Shown: piece after piece, positions 1 to 11,525 of the stretch | Layout of the letters: the number at the start of each line of letters is the position of its first letter | Numbering within the stretch: position 1 is the stretch's first letter | Assembly (NCBI GenBank): GCA_034770075.1 | Contig: JAVJAP010000204.1 | Span: 62,001-126,000, forward strand | From: Aralia elata | Lineage: Eukaryota > Streptophyta > Magnoliopsida > Apiales > Araliaceae | Length of the DNA: 64,000 nt | Direction of reading: 5' to 3' | Translations under genes and position numbers: made by a program | Notes under the pieces: model-generated | Told to the model about the DNA's origin: nothing | The model's input: only the letters and a program-made list of their open reading frames with translations | Database searches by the model: none

Positions 1-1809
1 AACACTTAGTATTCATTCTACTTAACAATTCATAATCCTTCATTTTATTTCGTTCCACTTTAATCGGCACTTAACTCTTAGTTAGGTCTTAAACTTCGCT
101 TTACATTAAATGTATAATGTTTATAAACATATAGGATAACATAGCATGACCAAAAGAAAAGAATTAAGAACAATAAAATTTTTCATTTCTGCAATTCTCG
201 CCGGGGTGAGAGAATCACTACACAAAACGCTCGCCGGGGTGAGAAAATATAGTGCAACACTCTCGCCGGGGCGAGAAATTTGACTTGCCGAGCTCGTCGG
301 GGCGAGCTTTATGAATCCCAGATTCTGCAGTTCGCGAACTGCAGAATTTTCAGACCAAAATTTCCCAATTTCTTCATTTTAACAACAAATTTAGATATAC
401 CCAAATATTATAATCGTTGTAGAATCAATACCCAACATGTATACAATGATTCTAACAACCTAAATCAACCAAACTAACAAAACTCAAAGGATTTAAATCA
501 ATTTTTTTTTCTTAGGTTTTCCAAAACTCATATATTCCTCAAGAACACAAATTCTCAATTTAAAACTTGTTTAACATCAATCTAATTTCTGGAAATCGAT
601 TGTAACTTACATACAATGAATTATAAACGCCTTCCAACATGCATATACAACAATCATTCATAATTCATCAATTAAAAACCCTTATTTTACAAAACTCAAG
701 AACACAAAAAGTTAAGAACAAAAAGGGTTAAATTATCACCTTAAATCCTCGTTTGTGCTTGTGTAGATGATGAGAAGATGATAAGAATTACTCTAAAATC
801 CTATCTTGATTCTCAGAACTTCCAATTTCTTTTCAATTTCCTCTCTGCTCTAACTCTCTGTGTTACAGGTTTTGACCATAAACCACGTAAAAAAAACTGA
901 TATGATTTATCAGTTAAACAAAACCAAAAGGTTTTGTCAGTTGAGTAAGCCAAAGGCCATAAGGCCATGTTTGGCAAGACCATTTTAAATCCAATTCTAA
1001 TTTATTTTAATAACCTTCTTACTACATGATACCCTTGTCACACTTAAATTAAACGTATTTTTATTAATAAATCTAATTAAGCTTATTAATAATTCCCATT
1101 AAAACCTTATCGACAAAATTATAATTCAATATAGTCAAATTATAATTTTATCAAATAAAACATTTTATTCAATAAAACATTAATCCTCTAATTTTAAATT
1201 AGAATATTACTATTCTATTAGTGTAACAAAAATACGCACCGACGATAAAATTGTTTATCATCAACTACTCAATATCATCATACATACATAATTTTCATCA
1301 AATATTTATTCCATAAATATTCCAAATAAAATATTTATTCAAATCCATAAATATTTTAAACTATAAACAAAACTCACAATCTTATTACATTTACATATAT
1401 ATTAAACTCCAATTTATTAAAACAAGTATATTCACATTGATTCACTATTTGAATTAAGTGAATCGCTCACATTATTTGTGAAACTTAATTCACAATAACT
1501 ACCATTGTCCACAAGACATAACAAGCAAATTATATTATTTTCTAATATAATTTTAACTTAATTTAATTAACTAATATTTCCCAACTAATTTCCTTCTCAT
1601 GGAAATTTCATTTAATCTTTTCAATGATTTAGTTAACTATTAAACTATTTCTTCCCAAATACACGAATATATAATTCTCTTCACATCAAATCACATATTT
1701 CACAATACATATCATATATATACATATATTCAAACCCAAAACATCTCGTAACAAGAATTTTATTTATTAAATTCTTATCTAATAATTTCTGAAAATCCGG
1801 GTTGTCACA
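1..1809 (-). mobile_element. Ty3/gypsy LTR, copy A (3' LTR side)
   Basis: Bases about 506-1809 are repeated almost unchanged at about 2866-4171. Read on the minus strand the LTR begins TGTGACAACCCGGATTTTC at 1809. It is immediately preceded on that strand by a purine tract (ATAAGGAGGGAAGGA), which looks like the polypurine tract that primes plus-strand synthesis. That fixes the orientation (element on minus strand) and makes this the 3' LTR. The other end is not seen: bases 1-505 have no partner in copy B and may be more LTR or flank. TGTGACA-type starts with purine-rich PPTs are common in plant gypsy elements; the lineage is not assigned. Confidence 0.75.
195..306. repeat. Four spaced GC hairpin motifs
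   Basis: Four copies of a CTCGCCGGGGTGAG-like motif (last copies CTCGCCGGGGCGAG and CTCGTCGGGGCGAG) lie at about 197, 229, 263 and 293 in otherwise AT-rich DNA. Each can fold on itself through CTCGCC/GGxGAG arms, and they are spaced about 30-34 bases apart. Confidence 0.7.
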
Positions 1810-2865
1810 TCCTTCCCTCCTTATAAGGATTCCGTCCTCGGAATCAACGAAACGTCCCTTACTCGGTTTTCACTAAATCCCTTTCATAAATATCGTCGAA
1901 TAACTTCAACACATTACCTTAGTGTAGGTTTTATTTCATCACCTTCAGTTAAACTTGAAACACTTCGAGTATTATATATTCTTTAATCCCTTAACGCATT
2001 CATTTCCTTTCTCCAACGATCATTGCATAACATACTCATTAAAATCATAAAATATCTTGATTTAGCATCGCATGAATACTCGGGATATCACATTCACCCC
2101 TTCTTCTAAGAATTTCGTCCTCAAAATTTTGATTTACTAATATTCGTTCCTTCCATTTAACGAAATGGACTTTACGTTAATCTCTACGTATTCATTGGGT
2201 TTTACAACGAAGTTCTTTCTCTAGAGACCTTTCTAAGATCATCGCATTCTTCTCATCTTCCTCTTCTAAAAATTTCTCATCATTACTCATCATCAACTAA
2301 ATTTATCTCTTCCCTCTCTAGAATTTCATTTCTTTCTTCGATTTATTATAGTTTGTTTAACTTATTCATCATCACATGCCACATTCTATAATCTATCCTT
2401 CTTAAGGAATATTTTCTTTCCACTTCCACCTTTCAAAAGAATAAGAATTTTCCACAATTGTTCAATAATTGGGAAGCAGAATGAATAACTCAGGAATTTA
2501 AAAGATTCATTCAAAAACTTTCAATATCATGCTGAGGAGTCGTAAAGACTTGAACCTTGTCCTAGGTTAACAGATATTTCTACTGTAACCTTTAACAGTC
2601 AAAAGACTATGGGCCATCTCTTCTCGTACTCCAGGTGATCAGCCCTTCGTACTATGTATTGTGCACATACATATTAACGCTATTGCGTAGCCCCCATTAC
2701 AGGGTTGGTTCACCTCAGACTTAATATAAATTCCGCACCAGAACAAACTGGTTTGGCATAAAATCTCAAAGAATTCTTGAACTTCATAAACATCTTTCAA
2801 TAGTTGTCTAGCCGAATCAATTAGCATAGATCTTGAACAACAATTCGGACAATAGTCAAAACATT
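1810..2865 (-). mobile_element. Internal remnant of the gypsy element
   Basis: About 1.05 kb between the two LTR copies. It holds the PPT-like tract next to 1809 and no recognisable gag or pol. A second sequence resembling the PPT/LTR junction occurs near 2085-2135. The 93-residue minus-strand reading frame at 2639-2920 has no domain I recognise and runs into the LTR copy. This is a deletion derivative or a non-coding 3' tail. Confidence 0.6.
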
Positions 2866-4171
2866 TTTTTTTCTTAGGTTTTCCAAAACTCATATATTCC
2901 TCAAGAACACAAATTCTCAATTTAAAACTTGTTTAACATCAATCTAATTTCTGGAAATCGATTGTAACTTACATACAATGAATTATAAACACCTTCCAAC
3001 ATGCATATACAACAATCATTCATAATTCATCAATTAAAAACCCTTATTTTACAAAACTCAAGAACACAAAAAGTTAAGAACAAAAAGGGTTAAATTATCA
3101 CCTTAAATCCTCGTTTGTGCTTGTGTAGATGATGAGAAGATGATAAGAATTACTCTAAAATCCTATCTTGATTCTCAGAACTTCCAATTTCTTTTCAATT
3201 TCCTCTCCTCTCTAACTCTCTGTGTTACAGGTTTTGACCATAAACCACGTAAAAAAAACTGATATGATTTATCAGTTAAACAAAACCAAAAGGTTTTGTC
3301 AGTTGAGTAAGCCAAAGGCCATAAGGCCATGTTTGGCAAGACCATTTTAAATCTAATTCTAATTTATTTTAATAACCTTCTTACTACATGATACCCTTGT
3401 CACACTTAAATTAAACGTATTTTTATTAATAAATCTAATTAAGCTTATTAATAATTCCCATTAAAACCTTATCGACAAAATTATAATTCAATATAGTCAA
3501 ATTATAATTTTATCAAATAAAACATTTTATTCAATAAAACATTAATCCTCTAATTTTAAATTAGAATATTACTATTCTATTAGCGTAACAAAAATACGCA
3601 CCGACGATAAAATTGTTTATCATCAACTACTCAATATCATCACACGTACATAATTTTCATCAAATATTTATTCCATAAATATTCCAAATAAAATATTTAT
3701 TCAAATCCATAAATATTTTAAACTATAAACAAAACTCACAATCTTATTACATTTACATATATATTAAACTCCAATTTATTAAAAACAAGTATATTCACAT
3801 TGATTCACTATTTGAATTAAGTGAATCGCTCACATTATTTGTGAAACTTAATTCACAATAACTACCATTGTCCACAAGACATAACAAGCAAATTATATTA
3901 TTTTCTAATATAATTTTAACTTAATTTAATTAACTAATATTTCCCAACCAATTTCCTTCTCATGGAAATTTCATTTAATCTTTTCAATGGTTTAGTTAAC
4001 TATTAAACCATTTCTTCCCAAATACACGAATATATAATTCTCTTCACATCAAATCACATATTTCACAATACATATCATATATATACATATATTCAAACCC
4101 AAAACATCTCGTAACAAGAATTTTATTTATTAAATTCTTATCTAATAATTTCTGAAAATCCGGGTTGTCAC
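2866..4171 (-). mobile_element. Ty3/gypsy LTR, copy B (truncated)
   Basis: About 1.3 kb matching 506-1809 at roughly 98-99% by eye. It ends at 4171 in the same TGTGACAACCC terminus (minus strand). It lacks the segment corresponding to bases 1-505, so it is truncated at its inner end, and no primer-binding site follows. Its outer end abuts a copia LTR at 4172, so the gypsy element appears to have inserted there. Confidence 0.75.
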
Positions 4172-5208
4172 AAATTCCATGTCTTATATTTAATTGGGAT
4201 ATTGTATGGTAGAAGGATTGAATTGTACGGTGACTATTCACTGAAAGGTTCTTTTGTGATTAATGTTGAAATCTATATTATCTGAAAAGTCGTTGATCGC
4301 TTAGGGGACTTACCCTTATTGTAGAATAAATGTTATTTATTTAAATGAATTAAATAGTTTAATTTATTTATTTAAATAAGATTAGAATTGTTCTAATTGA
4401 TTTATTCACAACCGGTTTAATATGGAGAATTTAAAGGGTCACACCGCAAAAGAAAAATATTTTTTTAAGAAGTAAATGACATAATTGTAATAATAAGTTA
4501 AGTGTATTTAATTTAATCTATGGAGATAGAATAAATTAAATAGCTTAATATTTATTATTTAATATTTTAGAAATATTAAATATAAATTAATAAGAGGAGT
4601 CTTATTATTATTATTACTATTACTATTATTTAATTCCTAATAGAGATTAAGAATTAATTAATAGAAGTACTCTCTCATGAATTCCTAATGAGATTAGGAG
4701 TTTAATTTAATTAAAGGAGTTTAATTAGAATAAAAAACTCTAATCTTAAATAGTTTAGGGAAGGGTTTTCCTATATTTATAAATAAGAGAAGTCTTATCA
4801 TAGATTAGGGTTACACATTTTGCATTAGAATTGTGGAGAGTACTTACAATTTCTATAGAGATAGAAACTAGGGTTTTGCCAACACCCATCTTCTTGAACA
4901 AGTATTATTCCTTGGTGGATCACCTCTAGAGGCCAAACACTTGGGTGACTAACATTGATCAAAGGAAGGAATTTAATCGGTGGACTTCAAGGAGAACGCG
5001 AAGGAATTAGAGTTGAACTTGTACCCGAGGAAGCACGATTTTACGAGGGTATAATTTCTTATTTTCTATCTCTTTCGTTTAATTAATAATTGTGCATAAA
5101 GAAAGATCATGGTGATGGTTTGTATAAAAAATTAAAATCTGATTTTATCGCGCTTCCGCTTTATTTATGTAATTTGATTGCATGTTCGCGTTATATACAA
5201 ACCTAACA
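4172..5208 (+). mobile_element. Copia A 5' LTR, right part
   Basis: Matches 33371-34402 over its whole length (several percent diverged, small indels). It ends TATACAAACCTAACA at 5208, directly before a primer-binding site. A TATAAATA box lies at 4778-4785 and its counterpart at 33972-33979. The left part of this LTR is displaced by the gypsy element ending at 4171 and lies beyond it or is lost. Confidence 0.8.
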
Positions 5209-5209
5209 G

Positions 5210-5223
5210 TGGTATCAAGAGCC
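5210..5223 (+). other. Copia A primer-binding site
   Basis: TGGTATCAAGAGCC starts two bases after the LTR end. It resembles the complement of the initiator-Met tRNA 3' end (TGGTATCAGAGC) used by most plant copia elements, with one extra A. Confidence 0.8.
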
Positions 5224-6157
5224 AAATTTTATGTGAATTATTAATTATTTTGATTCCGTATATTTATGGGTATGTGTTTGAAACAATTTATTGGGCATAA
5301 TATGTTTTATAAAATCATGGGTTTCGAAAACAATTGCAGAAAATCGAGTTTTGGATGAAAAATTGATCAAATTCGCGACTGCAAGAAAAATTGGAAAACT
5401 GTTCTGACGACCTGGCGCAGCAGCGCCGTGTCCCTTTGCTGGACGTGGCGCAGCTGAGCCGTTTCCGATTTTGATTATTTTACAATTTTTCAAGAATTAA
5501 AATAAAGAGTTATTTTACATGGTTTTATAATTAAAATAAAGAGTTATTTTATACATGAACTTATATTTCATGCAATTTTAAATTGCCCATTAAATGATAT
5601 CAATGCATATATGAAATGGTTTTATTATTCATGAGATGAATGTTATTTATTGATGCATATGGAGATGTGTATGATAATAAATGTGATTGATTATGGACTA
5701 TTGACCAATGTGTGATTGGAATTATTTTAGAGGATGCTTGAATGAATGGATTTTATAAATGGGGTCTGCGTACCTCGTCTTCTCTAATTTTTCTTAATGT
5801 AAATTCTATCTCCCTCTTATGTACCTCCCCTTGACTGCTGATCAAGGTTTCTATTTATTAAAAATAGTAAATGTAATAGGTTTAGTTAGAATTATTTTGA
5901 AGAATTGGAGACCAAAGAGCAAGGAGCGCTTGAAGACCCGTTTGTAATGGAGCCCGGGTTTAAATATAATAGTTATATTTAAATTCAGTTCTTGCACCCT
6001 AGGTTTGACCTTTTGGTTCACTTGGTGGCTCTAGTGAACCAAACTAGAATAAAAGTCCATAATCAATCCGGGTAGAATATAATATTCTATATATGCATGC
6101 TTACTATATATATTATATATTATCCAACATGTTTCGCATGTTAAATAATATGACGCG

Positions 6158-6227
<70 letters not shown>

Positions 6228-6549
6228 ATGCGCGCTAAACAAGATGAGACTAATAATAACAAACCCCTCAAAAAAATCATATTAAGTCCTAAGCATTCAA
6301 AGATATTTGGAATATCGAACGCTGCTTTCTAGCATGGTAAAACGATAGAGTATTAAATATTTAATATGAGTTTGTTGTGCACACACAAGGCGAGTATTAA
6401 ATATTTAAGATGTTGTTTTATCATATTTGATGCTTATTAAGGAATTGAACATTATTGTTTGTTGTGCACACACAAGGGCGGTCTTTTTCTCTTCACATAT
6501 ATGGAAGTTCTAGGTTGGACTTAACTTAGATTATTTTAGTTCGGATGTG
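5224..6549 (+). mobile_element. Copia A untranslated leader, part 1
   Basis: No coding sequence. It contains GC-rich hairpin-prone blocks at 5411-5460 (GGCGCAGCAGCGCC-like), a TA/TG microsatellite at 6158-6224, and two copies of a 20-base motif TTTGTTGTGCACACACAAGG (6371-6390, 6458-6477), each preceded or followed by a TATTAAATATTTAA sequence. A third motif copy is at 10468-10487, across the inserted solo LTR. Confidence 0.65.
6158..6224. repeat. (TA)n(TG)n compound microsatellite
   Basis: Uninterrupted TA dinucleotides pass directly into TG dinucleotides, ending in CATGCGCGC. Confidence 0.95.
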
Positions 6550-6922
6550 CACACTGTAATGTCCGAGAATTTTTAAACATTGTATCAAATTTATTTTAAT
6601 AAATAAAATCCATTTTATACATAATTTTTCGAATTTAATTGGATCCATGTGGGTATTATTGATTAATTATATAACTACGTGGTCCAATAATTTTCTGCGC
6701 ATTAAAGGGACTCACTGATAGTTTAAAAAAAAAAATTAGTGAGTTAACCCTAAGAATTTATTTGCAAAAAAATTTGGAAGTTAATAAATCTATCATTGTC
6801 GGATTTAAATAATTCGAATAAAGAATTATGGTTAAAATAAATATTTTGAATCATCAATTAATTAGTTTAGTTAATTAATTTAAATATTAGGAGCATAGTA
6901 CTAATAATGCTAATAAACAACT

Positions 6923-7036
6923 TGGGCCACCTTATTCCAAATTTATTTAAATGAATAGGGCTGAGCCCAATTCCCTTTTGTTATTGGGCCACCATTTTTA
7001 AGGTATCCAGCCGGCCCAACTAATGGGTTAAGCCCA
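6923..7036 (+). promoter_or_regulatory. Cluster of GGCCCA/TGGGCC (site II-like) motifs
   Basis: TGGGCC at 6923 and 6985, GGCCCA at 7013 and AGCCCA at 6964 and 7031 fall within about 115 bases. Such motifs are bound by TCP factors in plant promoters. They lie about 460-570 bases upstream of the LTR's TATA box. Confidence 0.4.
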
Positions 7037-7495
7037 AAGTTAATTTTCCAGCGGGTGGGGTCAAGCAAGCGGGTCGAACCCGTTTCTTTTTTTCTTTTAG
7101 CCGGCTTGAATCCATATCGCCTGATAAATGGCTGACCGGTAACCCGTTGGGGAGAGTTCAAGCAGAAATCGATTTGGGGAAAGAAACCAAAATCCTCAAA
7201 TCAACCAGCCAAGTCTTGAAACGGACAGGTGGAGAAGGCGCCGGCGACACCAGGGGTAAACTAGCGGGGAAAGGAGGAGAGTCACGAGCGACCGAGCCAC
7301 AAGCGGCAAGGACCGGAGGTCCCGGAATTTCAGCGACACGACCGGCGACTGACGGAGTGAAGCACGCGGCTCGAGAATTTGCCGGCGAGTCCAGTCGGCT
7401 GATGGGAATCAGTCACAGCTCATCCCCTCTCCTTACCAAAGGTCAATAACCAGTCGTTTGGGGTATTACCCAAATGATTTGGGTAATTTTCTTTC

Positions 7496-7503
7496 TATAA
7501 ATT
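7496..7503 (+). promoter_or_regulatory. Putative TATA box of the solo LTR
   Basis: TATAAATT follows a GC-richer upstream region and precedes a C-rich stretch and purine-rich leader-like sequence, the usual U3/R arrangement. Confidence 0.5.
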
Positions 7504-8428
7504 GAACCCCCACCCCCATACCCTAGCTGTCGATTTCCTTTGATTGAGAGAATTCCCAAATTAGGAACTAGGGTTTCAACTTGTGAGAAGATACAGAGAG
7601 AAGAGGGAACAGGGGAAGGCCATTGTGAATGAGCGGTTGGGTTGTGTACTGTGGGAGAAGGAGGAGAGCAGCGGCTAGAAGTCATCACCGTGCCGACCAA
7701 ACACGAAGGTATAGTTGGTCCTGTGGTACCCAGTAACTGTAATAGGATTTTAGTTCCCTTTTCTGTTTTTGGGCTATACTTCCGTGTGTTGTCTCCTTGT
7801 TCGTTTTTACTGGATTCCCGTTGCTTTTAGATTTGGGGAAATCTGGTATAGTGTTGATTGTACTATACCTTGTGTTGTATTGAATTAAAATCTTCCTCTG
7901 TGTTGGGGTAATTGGTCCTATATACTGGGTTTAATTTTCCTTTATACTGGAAATGGTTGTCCTTTGTATTAGCAAATTACTCTCTGTATTGGGTTTTATT
8001 TTTGGAAAATTTTGGATTGGGGTTGCCAACTGTGATAGTGATGGTTATAATATGTATTGTGCTGGCTTATATTAATGTATTAACTGTGTAATGATACCTT
8101 GAGTTGGTTTGATATACACTGTGTTGGGAGTGATTCTAGGTTGAAGCTTCGGTATATTAAAGGACCTTAGAGTTCTGATGGCTTAAAATTATACTGTAAA
8201 CAGGTCGGCATAAATGGTTTAGGAAATGCTTAAAATATGCTGTTGAAATGCTTGAGTAAAATTGGGTTCCAATTGGGTTATGTAATGTCTAACCATTACT
8301 TAAATTGGCTTAAATCAATATTGGCTAGACTTGGGCATCTGTGTGATTTTGTGGCTACTGTTAGTACAGGAGGAAATGATCGTATGATGGGTGTCATCAA
8401 TAAAAATATGTATTAGTGCAGTAACCTC

Positions 8429-8715
8429 AAATAATAAATATTTAATTATTATTAAGTAATAATTAAATATAAATAAAGTTAATAAATAATTATTTATCAT
8501 TTATTAATAAATAATAAATAAAAATAATAAATATTTAATCATTATTTAATAATAGTAATAATTAAATATAAATAAAGTTAATAAATAATTATTTATCATT
8601 TATTAATAAATAATAAATAAAAATAATAAATATTTAATCATTATTTAATAATAATAATAATCAAATATAAATAAAGTTAATGAAATAATTATTTATTATT
8701 GATAAGTAATAAAAT
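8429..8715. repeat. AT-rich tandem repeat, about 3 x 94-99 bp
   Basis: Three consecutive copies starting AATAATAAATATTTAAT at about 8429, 8523 and 8622, differing by a few substitutions and short indels. They lie inside the solo LTR; the third copy decays into similar AT-rich sequence. Confidence 0.8.
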
Positions 8716-10375
8716 TTTTATTTAATAATAATCATAATTAAGTATGAATAAAGTTATTAATTAATAAGGATAATAATTACTTAATCATTAATGAAATAAT
8801 GATTAAGTATAAGGGAAATTATTAAGTTAGTTATTTATTTTTGGTCCCTAATAAATAATGATAACAAACACTTAAGGACTATTTAAATATATTAAGTGTG
8901 GGGTGAATTAATACAGTAAGTATTAAATTAATATTAAACGAGGAACAAGATTAACAATTACTCAATTACCCCAAAGGTAAGTAGTAATTGAGCGCAACGA
9001 ATTTTAATAAGTGATCAATCGTTACTTAGTTGTTTTTAAGTCAAAATAAATTTATTATTATTTATAATAAATAAAGATTGTTAGCTCACATTCTGAGACA
9101 AACAAAGGGACTCAAATAATAAGTAACCCTAATTAGCTATCATATATAGCTAAGAGTCAGTAATTAAATTCTGTTTAGCTAATGCTAATAGTAGTTAAAT
9201 GTGTTCAGTGAGCTGTTTATCTGTTAAATAAATAGCATAAGTGAATATAATTACGCAATGCTAATGGATAAACCAACTCTACCAACTGATAGGTTATCCA
9301 AGGTCAAGTAATTAAAGCTAAGATTTAATTGTAGCTGAGCAAACAGGCAAGTTCCTAACCCTAAACTTCTTTCATTTTTGCAAGTTCTTCTCACTCAATT
9401 TTTGCATTGAGCAAGCTTTTAAACCTTATGCATTGTTTTAATTCGTGCAAAAAGGTATATATTATTGCAAGCTATTCTTTAAGCTTGAATCTTATTTCCG
9501 AGCACGCTTTAAGTGGTCTAATTACTTTTAAAATTATTCCACATCTGTATATTTATTGACATTCGCACTCACGCATTTGATTTCATATAATTATTTAAAT
9601 TCAGAAATTTTGAACTACTCATGGTTAAGTCTGAACCCTTGTTCGGTCAGGCAAGTATGAATTTATAAAAGCTATCCGAACCAATCAATGGTAAGGATTC
9701 TTAGACTGTATGAACACCCCTTTATGTATAGGGGAGTACCCCACGTACCGTATATAAGGTACAAACAGCAGAATTAAATGTTATGCATATACATAGGGTA
9801 CGCGAGGCTGATCCCCTCAAGTACGTTATTCTATAGCCAGTAACCAGAGGGTCAACTAGCTATTGACTCCTCTGGAAGTTATCGTTCAAAGTCTATTTGA
9901 CTATCAATTGTTCTAAAAGCATTTAATGTTCTTGCTTCTGATTATTCTATTGTTGAAATCCCTTTAATATCCCTTCATCATGATATATCTTTATCGTTGC
10001 ACTTTAAACTTGCTGGGCAAACTCGTTGCTCATTCTTGCTATATCATGACTTCATTGCAGCTAAACCCGAGACGTCAGGGAAGAACAAAGGGAAAAAAAA
10101 GATGAAATGATAGACTTCTCGTAGCAGACTTTAGATTCATGTGTTAGTTAATTACTGTTAATGTAATTTAAACCCTGATAGCTATTTAGGGTATGGATGG
10201 TGTAAATGTTTAAGGTTAATCGTATTCTGGGACTAGTAACACCTTGTAATGAACAACGTATGTTTATTTTATTCCGCATTTTAGATACCATATGTTGTTA
10301 TAGGTGGATGTTTATGTTGGATCGTGATGACCGGATCCGGGTATTTGGAGACCCGAATTTGGGGGCGTCACACAC

Positions 10376-10683
10376 ACACTTGACCATTTTAATCTAAGAG
10401 GCAAAATACAAGGAGTTACATAGTGATGTAATTGACAATAGTTGTCTACCTATTTATTTATATATAGTTTGTTGTGCACATACAAGGCTATATACATTTG
10501 AAATGAGATCCTTATTCTCATTAGCAAATCTTTAATTAGATTTGCCGAACTATATATTGAGGGTAATATAGTTTGATGAAAATAATGGGAGATACCAATT
10601 TAAATAAAGACCTAATTTATTTTGGTAATTAATAAAATGAATATATGCTAAAATGTTGTCTATTTCACATGCAGAATTTAAAA
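10376..10683 (+). mobile_element. Copia A leader, part 2
   Basis: Continuation of the leader after the solo LTR and its TSD, up to the gag start. It contains the third TTTGTTGTGCACATACAAGG-like motif at 10468-10487. Confidence 0.6.
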
Positions 10684-11525
10684 ATGTCAAACTCACTATC
10701 ACTGCGCAGTATACTTGATGCTAACAAACTGACCGGACCGAATTACATGGACTGGTTAAGGAATCTGAGAATTGTTCTCACTGCTGAAAAGATTTGTTAT
10801 GTCCTAAATTCGCCTGTACCTATAAATGTTGCAGAAACAGCCTCTGAGGAAGAGATTGCTACTTTTAGAAAGTGGCAAGATGATGCAATCCTGGCTCAAT
10901 GCATCATGCTCACATCCATGAGTAACGAGCTTTAGCATCAGCATGAAACTATGGATGCTCCTACTATATTGCTGTACCTCAAGGAGTTGTATAGTGAGCA
11001 AAATAAGACTGCTAGATATCAGATATCTAAGGAGCTCTCCCGATCTCGGATGACCGAGGGCACTACCATTGAGACTCATGTCCTAAAGATGATCAATCTG
11101 ATTGAACAACTTGGACATCTAGGTTCGTAATGGATTGGGAGTTATGTCAAGATTTGATCTTGTAGTCACTCCGAGACACCTTCTCACAATTTGTTATGAA
11201 TTTTTACATGAATAAGTTGGACATCAACTTGCCTGAGTTACTTAACATGCTAAAAACTGCTGAAGGTCACTTCTCATCCAACAAGAACCAAGTCTTACTA
11301 GTGGATAATTCTTCCAAGAAAAGGAAGAGGCCCAAGGTATCTTCTGAAAAGAAGAAAAAGAAGAAGGCTAAGGGCAAGGCGAAAGGAAAGGATAAAAAGA
11401 AAGCTGATCCTGATAGCAAAGGAATTTGCTACCATTGCAATAAGTCGGGACACTAGAAAAGGAACTGCAAGGAGTATCTTACGGACCAAAAGAAGCTTGG
11501 AGAAGCTTCGACTTCCGATCTAGGT
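10684..11525 (+). pseudogene. gag: Copia A gag (broken)
   Basis: Starts MSNSLSLRSILDANKL with the LTGPNYMDWLRNL motif typical of the copia Gag (UBN2-type) N terminus. It then hits an in-frame TAG at 10933, and further stops and a frame change near 11125-11165. The frame resumes through a Lys-rich basic segment (about 11320-11415) and a CCHC zinc knuckle (CYHCNKSGH) in which the codon after the His is TAG. Gag would package element RNA in virus-like particles; this copy cannot make a full protein. The upstream ATG at 10645 is in frame, but the start at 10684 begins the conserved part. Confidence 0.8.

Larger units (their letters stand above)
6555..10370 (+). mobile_element. 3.8 kb solo LTR, gypsy type
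   Basis: Begins TGTAATGTCCGAGAATTTT and ends GAATTTGGGGGCGTCA. It is flanked by identical 5-base target duplications CACAC (6550-6554 and 10371-10375). There is no internal gag or pol and no second LTR, so it is a solo LTR left by recombination. The length and the GACCCGAATTTGGGGGCGTCA end recall long-LTR plant chromoviruses of the Tekay/Del kind (inference). It sits in the leader of copia A and therefore post-dates it. Confidence 0.75.

Noticed and set aside
5245..5493. 82-residue minus-strand frame over the copia A GC blocks
   Set aside because: Position is the leader just after the PBS, antisense to the element, no domain; explained by the GC hairpins.
7147..7449. 100-residue basic frame near the solo LTR promoter
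   Set aside because: It lies upstream of the TATA box, has no domain, and its composition follows local GC content.
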